NCBI RefSeq assembly: GCF_011764425.1
Contig: NZ_BLPF01000001.1
Location: 1,231,001 to 1,295,000 of the forward strand
DNA: 64,000 nt
Direction of reading: 5' to 3'
Source: Phytohabitans houttuyneae
GTDB lineage: Bacteria > Actinomycetota > Actinomycetes > Mycobacteriales > Micromonosporaceae
Shown: piece after piece, positions 8,097-18,200 of the stretch
Numbering within the stretch: position 1 is the first letter of the stretch
Layout of the letters: the number at the start of each line of letters is the position of its first letter
Translations under genes and position numbers: made by a program
The notes under the pieces: model-generated
Told to the model about the DNA's origin: nothing
The model's database searches: none
Seen by the model: only the letters and a program-made list of their open reading frames with translations

Positions 8097-8829
8097 GCGA
8101 CCCCACCCAGTTGCGCAGCAGCGCCGCACCCGCGTCGCCGGACTTTTCCGGGTGGAACTGCGTCGCCGACAGCGACCCCCGCTCCACCGCCGCCACGAAC
8201 GGCACGTCGTGGGTGCAGGTGGTCACACCGGGGCCGAACTGGCTGCGCTCGCTCCGCTCGCCGGAGGCTCCCGCAGTCCGGAGCGCTCCGGCCACGTCGC
8301 TTCGCGCCTCAGGCCGAAGCTTGCCGGCCTCGCCGCCGGACTGGCTGCGCCCGCTCCGCTCGCCGGAGGCGCCCAGAGCGGCGTACGAGTGGACGAAGTA
8401 GAACCGCGTGCCCTCCGGCAGCCCGGCGAAGAGCACGGAGCCTTCGGCCGGCACGACTGTGTTCCACCCCATGTGCGGCACGCGGGCGGCCGGCAGCCGG
8501 GTCACGCCGCCCGGGATCAGGCCGAGGCCCTGGGTGAGGGTGCCGTGCTCCTCCCCGAACTCGAAGAGGATCTGCGCGCCGACGCAGATGCCGAGCACCG
8601 GCCGCCCGGCGGCGACCCGCTCGGCGATGACCGGGCCCGCGCCCAGCTTGTCGACCCCGGCCATGCACGCCGCGAACGCGCCGACGCCCGGCACCACGAG
8701 CCCGTCGGCCGCCGCGGCCGCGTCGAGGTCGGGGGTGACCGTCACGTCGCCGCCCGCACGGGCGAGGGCCCGCTCGGCGGAACGCAGGTTGCCCGAGCCG
8801 TAGTCGAGGATCACCACGCTGGGAGCCAC
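8089..8829 (-). CDS. hisH: imidazole glycerol phosphate synthase glutaminase HisH with in-frame insertion
   Basis: Class I glutamine amidotransferase that feeds ammonia to HisF. The catalytic Cys is in GICVGAQILF and the His/Glu pair in ATQFHPEKSG. At 246 aa it is about 40 residues longer than usual. The excess is one block of ~49 residues between FYFVHSYAAL and VTTCTHDVPFVAAVERG. That block is repeat DNA (see 8238-8370) and contains GASGERSGRSQ and GASGERSERSQ. The insertion sits between the catalytic Cys and His, in a region likely to be a surface loop, and keeps the frame. GTG 8829 follows the stop of a small membrane-protein gene. Activity is probably retained (inference). Confidence 0.92.
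   Translation of the reverse strand: MAPSVVILDYGSGNLRSAERALARAGGDVTVTPDLDAAAAADGLVVPGVGAFAACMAGVDKLGAGPVIAERVAAGRPVLGICVGAQILFEFGEEHGTLTQGLGLIPGGVTRLPAARVPHMGWNTVVPAEGSVLFAGLPEGTRFYFVHSYAALGASGERSGRSQSGGEAGKLRPEARSDVAGALRTAGASGERSERSQFGPGVTTCTHDVPFVAAVERGSLSATQFHPEKSGDAGAALLRNWVGSLV
8238..8370. repeat. direct-repeat-bounded insertion inside hisH
   Basis: Two 31-bp direct repeats (8238-8268 and 8340-8370, one mismatch: ACTGGCTGCGC then T or C, then CGCTCCGCTCGCCGGAGGC) flank ~71 bp that include TTCGCGCCTCAGGCCGAAGC. Read on the hisH strand the unit contains GAGCGGAGCGAGCG and GGAGCC. Similar motifs occur in the linker ORFs at 6978-7052 and 29697-29780, suggesting one repeat superfamily. Confidence 0.7.
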
Positions 8830-8830
8830 G

Positions 8831-9001
8831 TCAGCCCTCCCCGGGGATCAACCACAGAACGCCGCCGCCGGCCGCGAGCGCGGCGAGCACGGCGACGAGG
8901 CCGATCGCGCCGCGCGCGGCACCTTGCTTGTGCAGCGACCACGCACCCCCGGCCAGCACGCCGGCGAGCGCGAACAGCGCTACCGGAAGGGCCGAGCTCA
9001 T
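8831..9001 (-). CDS. small two-helix membrane protein between hisB and hisH
   Basis: 56-aa protein starting [19 protein letters not shown], with a second hydrophobic stretch AIGLVAVLAALAAGGGVLWL. ATG 9001 overlaps the hisB stop (ATGA). The hisH GTG (8829) begins one base after its stop ends, so translation is tightly coupled on both sides. No family is recognised. Confidence 0.6.
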   Translation of the reverse strand: MSSALPVALFALAGVLAGGAWSLHKQGAARGAIGLVAVLAALAAGGGVLWLIPGEG

Positions 9002-9609
9002 AGCGTGCCCTTGGTGCTCGGCACCGCGCCGGCCGCGCGGGGGTCGATCGAGGTCGCCTCGCGCAGTGCCCGCGCGACCGCCTTGAACTGCCCCTCCACC
9101 ACGTGGTGCGCGTCCGGGTGGCCGCCGGGACGGGCGGCGCGCAGCACGGTCACGTGCAGCGTCACCCGCGCCGCCTGGCCGAACGACTCCCACACGTGGC
9201 GGGTCATGCTCGTCGGGTAGACCGGCCCGATGTACGGCGCGAGCGCGGGCTCGTCGTGCACCACGTACGGCCTGCCGGACAGGTCGACCGCGGCCTGCAC
9301 GAGCACCTCGTCCATCGGCACGACCGCCGAGCCGTACCGCCGGATGCCCGCCTTGTCGCCGAGCGCCTCCGCGAACGCCGCGCCCAGCGCGAGCGCGGTG
9401 TCCTCCATCGTGTGATGCGCGTCGATCTCCAGGTCGCCCACCGTGTTGACGGTCAGGTCGAAGCCGCCGTGGCGGGCGATCTGGTTGAGCATGTGGTCGT
9501 AGAAGCCGACCCCGGTGCTGATCTCGCCCTTGCCGGTGCCGTCGAGGTCGATCTCGACCAGCACCTTGGTCTCCTTGGTGACCCGCTCGATGCGGGCGGT
9601 GCGACTCAC
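8998..9609 (-). CDS. hisB: imidazoleglycerol-phosphate dehydratase HisB
   Basis: 203-aa Mn-dependent dehydratase of histidine synthesis, the monofunctional form without the phosphatase domain. The metal-binding histidine motifs are visible in [32 protein letters not shown] and the later [10 protein letters not shown] 9609 overlaps the hisC stop (GTGA), and its own stop overlaps the next small gene. Length is normal. Confidence 0.97.
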   Translation of the reverse strand: MSRTARIERVTKETKVLVEIDLDGTGKGEISTGVGFYDHMLNQIARHGGFDLTVNTVGDLEIDAHHTMEDTALALGAAFAEALGDKAGIRRYGSAVVPMDEVLVQAAVDLSGRPYVVHDEPALAPYIGPVYPTSMTRHVWESFGQAARVTLHVTVLRAARPGGHPDAHHVVEGQFKAVARALREATSIDPRAAGAVPSTKGTL

Positions 9610-10658
9610 GAGAGAGCCTCCAGGAACGCGTCGGTTTCAGCAGCGGTACCGGCGGTGACGCGCAGCCAGCCCGGCAGGCCGACGTCGCGCACGAGCACAC
9701 CACGGTCGAGCAGGTCGCGCCATGCCTTTTTCTGGTCGCCGCCCGTCTCGTACAAGACGAAGTTGGCGTCGCTGTCGGCGACCCGGAACCCGCGCGACCG
9801 GAGGGTCGCGACGATGCGGTCGCGCTGCTCCTTGATCGCCTCGACCGTCGCCAGCAGCGCGCCGCGGTGGGCGAGCGCCGCGCGGGCGGCGGCCTGGGTG
9901 AGCGAGGAGAGGTGGTACGGCAGGCGCACGAGCTGCACCGCGTCGACCACCTCCGGGTCGGCCGCGAGGTAGCCCAGCCGCCCGCCGGCGAAGCCGAACG
10001 CCTTGCTCATCGTGCGGGTCACCACCAGCCGCGGGTGCCCCGGCAGGACGCCGAGCGCGCTCGGGGTGCCCTCCCGCGCGAACTCCGCGTACGCCTCGTC
10101 GACCACCACCATGCCGGGCGCCGCGTCCAGCACGGCGGCGATCACGGCGGGGTCGAGGGCGGTGCCGGTGGGGTTGTTGGGCGAGCAGAGGAAGACGACG
10201 TCGGGCCGGTGGCGCTCGACCTGCTCGACCGCGTGTGCCGCGCTCAGCCCGAAGTCCTCGGCCCGGTACCCGTCGACCCACGCGGTGCCGGTGCCCTTGG
10301 CCAGCAGCGGGTGCATCGAGTACGCCGGGGTGAAGCCCAGCGCCGTGCGCCCCGGCCCCGCGAACACCTGCAGCAGCTGCTGCTGGATCTCGTTGGACCC
10401 GTTGGCCGCCCACACCTGCTCGACGCTCAGCCCGTGCCCCAGGTAGGCCGCGAGGTCCGCACGCAGCGCGACCGCGTCCCGGTCCGGGTAGCGGTTGAGG
10501 TCGCGCAGCTCGGCCTGCACCGCCTTGCCGATCGCCTCGACCACGGAGTCGGGCACCGGGTATGAGTTTTCGTTCGTGTTCAGGCGCACGGGCACGTCGA
10601 GCTGCGGCGCGCCGTAGGGCGTGAGACCGCGCAGGTCGTCACGGATGGGCAGGCTCAC
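9606..10658 (-). CDS. hisC: histidinol-phosphate aminotransferase HisC
   Basis: 350-aa fold-type I PLP aminotransferase converting imidazole acetol phosphate to histidinol phosphate. The PLP lysine is in [17 protein letters not shown], the substrate/PLP Asn in [10 protein letters not shown], and [12 protein letters not shown] marks the N-terminus. GTG 10658 overlaps the hisD stop by GTGA, which decides the start; upstream in-frame codons would lie deep within hisD. Confidence 0.96.
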   Translation of the reverse strand: MSLPIRDDLRGLTPYGAPQLDVPVRLNTNENSYPVPDSVVEAIGKAVQAELRDLNRYPDRDAVALRADLAAYLGHGLSVEQVWAANGSNEIQQQLLQVFAGPGRTALGFTPAYSMHPLLAKGTGTAWVDGYRAEDFGLSAAHAVEQVERHRPDVVFLCSPNNPTGTALDPAVIAAVLDAAPGMVVVDEAYAEFAREGTPSALGVLPGHPRLVVTRTMSKAFGFAGGRLGYLAADPEVVDAVQLVRLPYHLSSLTQAAARAALAHRGALLATVEAIKEQRDRIVATLRSRGFRVADSDANFVLYETGGDQKKAWRDLLDRGVLVRDVGLPGWLRVTAGTAAETDAFLEALS

Positions 10659-11950
10659 CGCGAGAACCTCGCCGTCACCGCTTGGCCGTGTGCCGGCAGG
10701 TCTTCCACCGTGGCGAGCGTGACCACGTGGCCGGCCACGTCGCGGAGGGCCTCCTCGCCGTACTCGATCACGTGGATGCCGCGCAGGAACGACTGCACCG
10801 ACAGCCCCGAGGAGTGGCGCGCGCACCCACCGGTGGGGAGCACGTGGTTGGAGCCGGCGAGGTAGTCACCCAGCGAGACGGGCGACCACGCGCCGACGAA
10901 GACCGCGCCGGCGTTGCGCACCCGCATGGCCCACTCGCGCGCGTCCTCGGTCTGGATCTCCAGGTGCTCCGCCGCGTACGCGTCGACCACCCGCAACCCC
11001 TGCTCGAGGTCGTCGACGAGCACGGCACCGGACTGGGGGCCGGTCAGCGCCTCGGTGATGCGGCCGGTGTGCTTGGTGGCGGCCACCTGGCGGGTCAGCT
11101 CCGCCTCGACCGCCTCGACCAGCGCCGTCGAGGGCGTGACAAGCACGCTCGCGGCCAGCGGGTCGTGCTCGGCCTGGCTGATCAGGTCGGCGGCGACGTG
11201 CACCGGGTCGGCCGTGTCGTCGGCGAGGATCGCGATCTCGGTCGGCCCCGCCTCGGCGTCGATGCCCACCACGCCCCGCAGCAGCCGCTTGGCCGCGGTG
11301 ACCCAGATGTTGCCCGGGCCCGTGATCATGTCGACGGGCTCGCACTCGCCGGGGACGCCGTAGGCGAGCATCGCGATGGCCTGCGCGCCTCCCACCGCGT
11401 ACACCTCGTCGACGCCGAGCAGCGCGCACGCCGCCAGCACCCGAGCGTCCGGCAGGCCACCGTTGTCGACCTGAGGCGGGCTCGTGATCACCAGGCCCTC
11501 GACGCCGGCGACCTGTGCGGGCACCACGTTCATGACCACGGTCGACGGGTACATGGCGAGGCCACCCGGCACGTACAGCCCGACGCGGGACACCGGCACC
11601 CACCGCTCGGTGACGGTGCCACCCGGCACCACCTGCGTGGTCACGTCGGTGCGCCGCTGGTCGGTGTGCACCTTGCGGGCCCGCGCGATCGCCTCGGTCA
11701 GCGCCGCCCGCACCTCGGGGTCGAGCGCCTCCACGGCCGCCGCAATCGCCTCGGTGGGCACCCGCAGCCGCTCCAGCCGCACCCCGTCGAAGCGCTCGGT
11801 CGCCTCCCGGACCGCGGCGAACCCATGCTCCCGCACCGCCTCCACGACCGGGCGGATGGCGTCGACCGCGGCGGCGACGTCGAGCTGGGCACGGGGCAGC
11901 AGGCCACGCGGGTCGGTGGCACTGCCGCGCAGGTCGATCCGGTTGAGCAC
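10655..11950 (-). CDS. hisD: histidinol dehydrogenase HisD
   Basis: 431-aa Zn-dependent dehydrogenase performing the last two NAD-linked oxidations to histidine. Signature segments are [53 protein letters not shown] with zinc/catalytic residues, and [11 protein letters not shown]. It is the first gene of the operon. An 87-bp spacer separates its ATG from the divergent LON-domain gene and must hold the his promoter. That spacer also has a 6-bp inverted repeat, TCCCAG (11980-11985) and CTGGGA (12011-12016). Confidence 0.97.
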   Translation of the reverse strand: MLNRIDLRGSATDPRGLLPRAQLDVAAAVDAIRPVVEAVREHGFAAVREATERFDGVRLERLRVPTEAIAAAVEALDPEVRAALTEAIARARKVHTDQRRTDVTTQVVPGGTVTERWVPVSRVGLYVPGGLAMYPSTVVMNVVPAQVAGVEGLVITSPPQVDNGGLPDARVLAACALLGVDEVYAVGGAQAIAMLAYGVPGECEPVDMITGPGNIWVTAAKRLLRGVVGIDAEAGPTEIAILADDTADPVHVAADLISQAEHDPLAASVLVTPSTALVEAVEAELTRQVAATKHTGRITEALTGPQSGAVLVDDLEQGLRVVDAYAAEHLEIQTEDAREWAMRVRNAGAVFVGAWSPVSLGDYLAGSNHVLPTGGCARHSSGLSVQSFLRGIHVIEYGEEALRDVAGHVVTLATVEDLPAHGQAVTARFSR

Positions 11951-12025
11951 GTACCGAGTCTATTCGGCCGCCGATGGTATCCCAGCGCGCCCGTCCGGCC
12001 GGTCCAGGCACTGGGAATCCTCCGT

Positions 12026-12031
12026 TAGTCT
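12026..12031 (+). promoter_or_regulatory. -10 element of a likely leaderless transcript
   Basis: TAGTCT ends 6 nt before the ATG at 12038, the spacing expected when transcription starts at the A of the start codon. No Shine-Dalgarno is visible. The same TAGTCT-N6-ATG arrangement precedes the serpin gene. Confidence 0.45.
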
Positions 12032-12037
12032 TCTTGG

Positions 12038-12763
12038 ATGAGCCCGCGGTTGCCGGTCTTTCCGTTGGGGACTGTGCTCTTCCCCGGCCTCGTGCTCCCC
12101 CTGCACATCTTCGAGGACCGCTACCGCCAGCTCGTCCGCCACCTGGTCGCGCTGCCCGACGGCACCCCTCGCGAGTTCGGCGTGGTCGCGATCCGCCGCG
12201 GGTGGGAGGCCCCGCTCTCGACCGCGCCCGGCGCGAGCGCACCCGTCGCCGACGTGAGCCTCCACGAGGTGGGCTGCACGGCCGAGCTGCGCCAGGTGAC
12301 CGAGCTGCCCGACGGGCGGTACGACATCGTCACCGTCGGCCGCCGCCGCTTCCGCCTCACGGACGTCGACGCCGACTCCCGGCCGTACCTGACCGGCGAG
12401 GTCGAGTGGCTCCCCGAGCCGGGCGGCCAGGAAGACCTCGCCGACCTGCTGGCCCCGCGCGTGCTGTCGGTGTTTCGCCGCTACCTGCGGCTGATGCGGG
12501 CCGAGGGTGACACCGACGACACGGCCGACCTCGCCGAGGTGACCGAGCAGCTGCCCGAGGACCCGACCGTGCTGTCCCACCTGGTCGCCGCCACGGCCGC
12601 CCTCACGGTCGAAGACCGCCAGCGCCTCCTGGCCGCCGACGACACCGCCGCCCGCCTGCGCGCCGAGCTCCGCCTCCTGCACCGCGAGGCCGCGCTGCTC
12701 GGCCGCGTGCGCGCCGTGCCGGTCCCGCTCGCCGAGCTCGCGGTCCCGATCAGCGCCAACTGA
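12038..12763 (+). CDS. LON substrate-binding-domain protein
   Basis: 241-aa stand-alone relative of the N-terminal (PUA-like) domain of Lon protease, without ATPase or protease parts. The family opening LPVFPLGTVLFPGLVLPLHIFE is at the N-terminus, followed by the beta-rich domain (GVVAIRRGWE, VGCTAELRQV, DIVTVGRRRFRL). The C-terminal ~100 residues are helical (QLPEDPTVLSHLVAATAALT, then QRLLAADDTAARLRAELRLL). Its cellular role is unknown. Divergent from hisD and probably expressed from a leaderless promoter. Confidence 0.87.
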   Translation: MSPRLPVFPLGTVLFPGLVLPLHIFEDRYRQLVRHLVALPDGTPREFGVVAIRRGWEAPLSTAPGASAPVADVSLHEVGCTAELRQVTELPDGRYDIVTVGRRRFRLTDVDADSRPYLTGEVEWLPEPGGQEDLADLLAPRVLSVFRRYLRLMRAEGDTDDTADLAEVTEQLPEDPTVLSHLVAATAALTVEDRQRLLAADDTAARLRAELRLLHREAALLGRVRAVPVPLAELAVPISAN

Positions 12764-12806
12764 CCCGGGACAGGCTCGGGCTACCGCGACCGCTCCGGTG
12801 GAGTGG

Positions 12807-13660
12807 TCAGGTCGGTGGCGCGGCGGGGCCGTGTGGCGGCGAGGCCCACGGGCCGGCACCGGGCATGGTCTCGTGGGTGGGGCCGCCGCCGTCGATGCCC
12901 ATGCCGCCCGCGGCCTGCGGGCGCCAGTCGGGCCGAGCGGCGGGCGGGCCAGCTCCGCCGGCGGGTGCCAGGGGCCGGAAAGGCCGCCGTCGGGCGCGGG
13001 GTGCGGGGCCGCCTCCAGCGCCAAGGGGGCCGCCGGCTCGGCGTCGGGAACCAGCGACGGGTAGCGGGACCAGCCGGCCAGCAGCGTGTACGTGACCACG
13101 GCGGCGAAGGCCGGCAGCAGAACGTCGCCCTGGAGCGTGGGGATGACGCCCCACAGCCACTCGAACCCGCCGGCGCGCAGCTCGGCCGGCTGGCTCAGCG
13201 GGGTGCCGACCGGCGCGCTGGCCAGCAGCTTGTCGAAGTCGCCCTGGCCCAGGAGCGTGCCGAGGCCCCAGGCGACAAGCGCGGCACCCACCGTGCCCAC
13301 CGCCACGCCCAGCAGCACGAACGGGCCCCGGTGGCGGCGCAACAGCACCCACACCAGGATCGCGGCGAGCAGGCCGAAGCCGAGCCCGAGCAGCGTGAAC
13401 CACCCGTCTGCCGCGACGAACTCCTCCGGCTGGGGCTCGGTCAGCCGCGCGCCACCCTCTGTCTTGATCAGGGGAACGGCGGGCGCCAGCACCGACCACA
13501 GCCACCCGAGCGGCGCACCGAGCCCCGCGAGCACGACCGCCACGGTGAGACCGACCAGCGGCGTGGGCCAACCCCTGCGCCGCGGCTCCGGCTCGCCAAC
13601 CGCGACGGCGAACTCCCGCTGCGGCGCCTCCGCCTCGCCGCCCTCCACCGCCGCGCTCAC
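12807..13660 (-). CDS. DUF2567-type membrane protein, apparent frameshift near the 3' end
   Basis: Membrane protein with about four hydrophobic helices (TPLVGLTVAVVLAGLGAPLG, LLGLGFGLLAAILVWVLLRR, FVLLGVAVGTVGAALVAWG, LLPAFAAVVTYTLLAGW) and a Pro/Gly-rich C-terminus. Function is unknown. The frame holds to about ELARPPLG; the plausible end, starting WRPQAAGGMGIDGGGPTHET, is in the next frame and stops at 12807. One missing base, perhaps in GGG 12930-12932, restores ~284 aa; left unrepaired, the frame runs on antisense through the LON-domain gene. GTG 13660 overlaps the stop of a 14-codon ORF (GTGA). This frameshift is less certain than the others because the run is short. Confidence 0.62.
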
Positions 13661-13701
13661 GCCGGCTCCGGGCCGCGCGGGGCGCTCGCATGCTCGCTCA
13701 C
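13657..13701 (-). CDS. 14-codon upstream ORF overlapping the DUF2567 gene
   Basis: GTGAGCGAGCATGCGAGCG opens a 14-codon frame (VSEHASAPRGPEPA) whose TGA overlaps the GTG of the downstream membrane-protein gene. The layout matches the linker ORFs before hisF and sepF, but similarity is limited to the GTGAGCGAGC start. It could instead be a longer N-terminus in another frame, or chance. Confidence 0.3.
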   Translation of the reverse strand: MSEHASAPRGPEPA

Positions 13702-13803
13702 GAACCGATCCTCTCAGGCCCCACCACCACCGGGCGAGACCGACCCGCAGCGGATACCACGTCACGACGGTATATGGCGAAACCGAGAGACGGCCGCCAG
13801 TCC

Positions 13804-15213
13804 ATGACTACGGTCAGCGGTATGGGCACCTCCGGCGCGGACGGCCCGGCGAGAACATCGCGGCAGGTGCTCCTCCCGCTGGCGCTCGCCCAGTTCATCT
13901 GCAGCTTCGCCGGCTCCAACATGAACGTGATGATCAATGACATCAGCCGCGACCTGGACACCACCGTCCAAGGCGTGCAGATCGCCATCACGATCTTCCT
14001 GCTGGTGATGGCGGCGCTGATGATCCCGGGCGGCAAGCTCACCGACCGGTACGGCCGCAAAAGGTGCTTCCGGGCCGGTCTGGCGCTTTACGGCGTCGGT
14101 GCGCTGCTCAGCGCCGCCGCGCCGGGCCTCGGGGTACTCATCCTCGGCAACTCCATCCTCGAAGGCATCGGTACCGCGCTGCTGATCCCACCCGTCTACA
14201 TCCTCACCACGCTGCTGTTCACCGGCGTCGCCGCACGGGCCCGTGCGTTCGGCGCGATCAGCGCGATGGGTGGCGTCGGCGCGGCGGCCGGCCCGTTGAT
14301 CGGCGGCCTGATCACGTCGGCGCTGAGCTGGCGGCTCGCGTTCGTCTTCCAGGCGCTCGTCATCGCCGCGATCCTGTGGCTCAGCCGCAAAGTGCCCGAC
14401 CCGCTGCCGCCCGACCCGTCGCGACGCTTCGACACCCGCGGCGCGATCCTCTCCGCCGCCGGCCTCATCCTCGTCGTCACCGGCATCATGGCGGCCGACG
14501 AGAGCCTCTGGCTGACGCTCGGCCTGATCGCGGCCGGCGGGCTCGTGCTGCTGCTGTTCTTCCGCTCGGTACAGGCACAGGAGCGAGCCGGCCGCGAACC
14601 GCTGCTGTCGATGGCGCTCTTCCGCGACCGCACCGCCAACCTCGGCCTCGTCACGCAGAACACGCAGTGGCTGCTGCTCCTCGGAGTGTCCTTTGTGGTC
14701 TCCGCGTTCCTGCAGGTGGTGCGCGGCTACGACGCCATCCGTACCGGCGTCATCTTCACCGCCGCCACCGTCGGCCTGCTCATCTCCTCGCTCGCGGCCG
14801 AGCGCCTGGCGAAGCGGCGCGCGCAGCGGACGCTCATCCTGGCCGGCTACGTGGTGACGATCGCGGGGATCGGCGCCCTGCTCGCGATGGTGATCGGCTC
14901 GCCGAGCGTGTGGGCGTTCACGCCGGGGCTGTTCCTCATCGGACTTGGCCTCGGGGCCATGCTGACCCCCTCGGTCAACGTGGTGCAGTCCAGCTTCGGC
15001 GACGACCTGCAGGGCGAGATCTCCGGCCTGTCGCGGAGCGTCTCCAACCTCGGCTCGTCGCTCGGCACCGCAATCGCCGGCACGGTCATCGTCGCCGGGA
15101 TCACCGCGACGCCGGAGCGCTCCTACGGGCTGGCGATGCTGGTGCTCGCGGTGGTCGGGCTGATCGGCCTCGGCGCCGCCGCGCTGCTCCCCCGCCGTCC
15201 GGCACCCGCCTGA
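13804..15213 (+). CDS. MFS drug-exporter family transporter (DHA2-like)
   Basis: Major facilitator with about 14 hydrophobic helices, as in EmrB/QacA-type proton antiporters. The motif-A loop is GGKLTDRYGRKRCF after TM2. TM5 carries the motif-C-like SAMGGVGAAAGPLIGGLI. NMNVMINDISRDLDTTVQGVQ in TM1 is typical of this group. ATG 13804 gives 469 aa; ATGs at 13774 and 13822 and further upstream are possible and none has a strong ribosome-binding site. It is divergent from the DUF2567 gene. No regulator gene is adjacent, so the substrate cannot be guessed. Confidence 0.82.
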   Translation: MTTVSGMGTSGADGPARTSRQVLLPLALAQFICSFAGSNMNVMINDISRDLDTTVQGVQIAITIFLLVMAALMIPGGKLTDRYGRKRCFRAGLALYGVGALLSAAAPGLGVLILGNSILEGIGTALLIPPVYILTTLLFTGVAARARAFGAISAMGGVGAAAGPLIGGLITSALSWRLAFVFQALVIAAILWLSRKVPDPLPPDPSRRFDTRGAILSAAGLILVVTGIMAADESLWLTLGLIAAGGLVLLLFFRSVQAQERAGREPLLSMALFRDRTANLGLVTQNTQWLLLLGVSFVVSAFLQVVRGYDAIRTGVIFTAATVGLLISSLAAERLAKRRAQRTLILAGYVVTIAGIGALLAMVIGSPSVWAFTPGLFLIGLGLGAMLTPSVNVVQSSFGDDLQGEISGLSRSVSNLGSSLGTAIAGTVIVAGITATPERSYGLAMLVLAVVGLIGLGAAALLPRRPAPA

Positions 15214-15259
15214 GCCCTCGGGACGCTCCCGCCCCGCCGGCCTTCGCCTCGGTGAGTGG

Positions 15260-18200
15260 TCAGCCGGCGACCGCGGCGGGACCGAGCAGGGCCTTGAGGT
15301 CGGCCATCAGCGCGGTGCTCGGCGCCACCCGCGTCGGGCCCAGCCGCAGCACCGTGGCCCGCGAGCCGTTGACGAGCTTGACGTGCACCTCGGCCGAACC
15401 CGGATGGCTGCTCAGCACCTCACGCAGCCGCTCCACCAGCGGCGGCGTGCACCGCGACGGGGGCAGCGCCAGCACCACCGGCTTGACCTCGTCGGCGGCC
15501 GTGATGTCCGGCAGCGACATGTCCATCGCCATCAGCCGCGGCTGGTCGTCGCGCCGGTCGACCCGCCCCTTGACCACCACGATCGCGTCCTCGGCGATGT
15601 ACTGGCCGACGATCTCGTACGTGTTCGGGAAGAACAGCACCTCGACCGCGCCGCCCAGGTCTTCCAGCGTCGCCGACGCCCAGGCCCGCCCCTGCTTGGT
15701 GATCCGCCGCTGCACCCCGGAGAGGATGCCGGCGAGCGTGATGACCGCGCCGTCGGCGACCGAGCCCTCCTCGGCGAGCGCCGAGATCGACATGTCGGCC
15801 GCGTCGCGCAGCACGTGCTCGACGCCGAAGAGCGGGTGGTCCGACACGTACAGGCCGAGCATCTCGCGCTCGAACGTGAGCAGGTCGCCCTTGTCCCACT
15901 CCCCGCCGGGATCTGCGGCGTGACCACCATGCCGGCGCCGGCCGCGTCGTCGCCACCGCCGAACGCGTCGCCGAACAGGTCGTACTGCCCGATCGCCTCG
16001 TTTTTCTTGATGTCGAGGAACGAGTCGATCGCGTCGGCGTGCACCGCGAGCAGGCCCTTGCGCGGGTGCCCCATCGAGTCGAACGCGCCCGCCTTGATCA
16101 GCGATTCAATCGTCTTCTTGTTGCAGGCCACCGCGTCGACCTTGCGCAGGAAGTCGTAGAAGTCGGTGTACGCGCCCTTCTCCTTGCGGCACCGCATGAT
16201 CGCCTCGACCACGTTGGTGCCGACGTTGCGCACCGCGGCCAGGCCGAAGCGGATGTCCTGGCCGACGGCCGCGAAGCGGGCCATCGACTCGTTGACGTCC
16301 GGCGGCAGCACCTTGATGCCCATGCGCCGGCACTCGGCGAGGTAGACGGCCGACTTGTCCTTGTCGTCGCCGACGGAGGTGAGCAGGCCGCTCATGTACT
16401 CGGCCGGGTAGTTGGCCTTGAGGTACGCCGTCCAGTACGACACCACGCCGTACGCCGCGGAGTGCGCCTTGTTGAAGGCGTAGTCGGAGAACGGAACGAG
16501 GATGTCCCACAGCGTCTTGATCGCCGCGTCCGTGTACCCGTTCGCCTTCATGCCGGCGGAGAACGGCTGGAACTCCTTGTCCAGGATCTCCTTCTTCTTC
16601 TTGCCCATCGCACGCCGCAGCAGGTCGGCGGCGCCGAGCGTGTAGCCGGCCACCTTCTGCGCGATCGCCATGACCTGCTCCTGGTACACGATCAGCCCGT
16701 AGGTGTCGCCCAGGATCTCCTTCAGCGGCTCGGCAAGCTCGGGATGGATCGGCACGACCGGCTTGCGCTTGTTCTTCCGGTCGGCGTAGTCGTTGTGCGC
16801 GTTGGCGCCCATCGGACCGGGGCGGTAGAGCGCGCCCACGGCGGAGATGTCCTCGAAGTTGTCGGGAATCATCGAGCGCAGCAGCGCCCGCATCGGACCG
16901 CCGTCGAACTGGAAGACGCCGAGCGTGTCGCCGCGGGCCAGCAGCTCGTACGTGGCCTTGTCGTCCAGCGGCAGATCCTCCAGCACGACGTCGATGCCGC
17001 GGTTGTCGCGGATCGCGTCGAGGCAGTCGTCGAGGATCGTGAGGTTGCGCAGGCCGAGGAAGTCCATCTTCAGCAGGCCGATGGACTCGCACGCGCCCAT
17101 GTCCCACTGCGTGATGATCGCGCCGTCCTGCTCGCGCTTGTGGATCGGCAGCACGTCGACGAGCGGGTCACGGGACAGGATCACGCCGGCCGCGTGCACG
17201 CCCCACTGCCGCTTCAGGCCCTCCAGGCCCTTGGCGGTGTCGACGATCTTCTGCACCTCGGCGTCGCTGTCGTACAGCTGGCGGAACTCGACCGCCTCCG
17301 GGTAGCGCGGGTGGCTCGAGTCAAAGATGCCGCCGAGCGGGATGTCCTTGCCCATCACGGCCGGTGGCATCGCCTTGGTGATCTTGTCGCCCATCGCGAA
17401 CGGGTACCCGAGCACCCGGGCCGCATCCTTGATCGCGGCCTTCGCCTTGATCGTGCCGTACGTGATGATCTGCGCGACCCGCTCCTCGCCGTACTTCTCC
17501 GTCGCGTACCGGATCATGTCGCCGCGCCGGCGCTCGTCGAAGTCCATGTCGATGTCGGGCATCGAGATGCGGTCGGGGTTGAGGAACCGCTCGAACAGCA
17601 GGCCGTGCTGCATCGGGTCGAGCTCGGTGATGCCCAGCGCGTACGCGATGAGCGCGCCCGCCGCCGAGCCACGCCCCGGCCCCACCCGGATGCCCTCCCG
17701 CTTCGCGTACGCCACAAGGTCGGCGGTCACCAGGAAGTAGCCCGGGAAGCCCATCTTGATGATGACGCTCAACTCGTACTCCGCCTGGGCGCGCCGGTCC
17801 TCGGGCACGCCGTTGGGGAAGCGCCGCTCCAGCCCGCGCAGGACCTCCTTGCGCAGGAACGACTCCTCGGTCTCCCCCGCCGGCACCGGGAACTGCGGCA
17901 TGAGGTTGCGCGCGGCGAAGAGCGAAGAGTAGTCACCGATCTTCTCGGCGATCTCCAGCGTGTTGTCGCAGGCGCCCGGCACCTCGGAGTCCCACAGCTT
18001 GCGCATCTCGGCGGGTGACTTGAGGTAGAAGTCGCGGGCGTCGAACTTGAACCGCTTGGGGTCGGCCATCGTCGAGCCGGACTGCACGCAGAGCAGCACC
18101 TCGTGCGCGTCGGCGTCGCGGTCGAACGTGTAGTGCAGGTCGTTTGTCGCGACCGGCTTCAGGTTGAGCCGCTTGCCGAGCCGGATCAGGTCTTCCCGGA

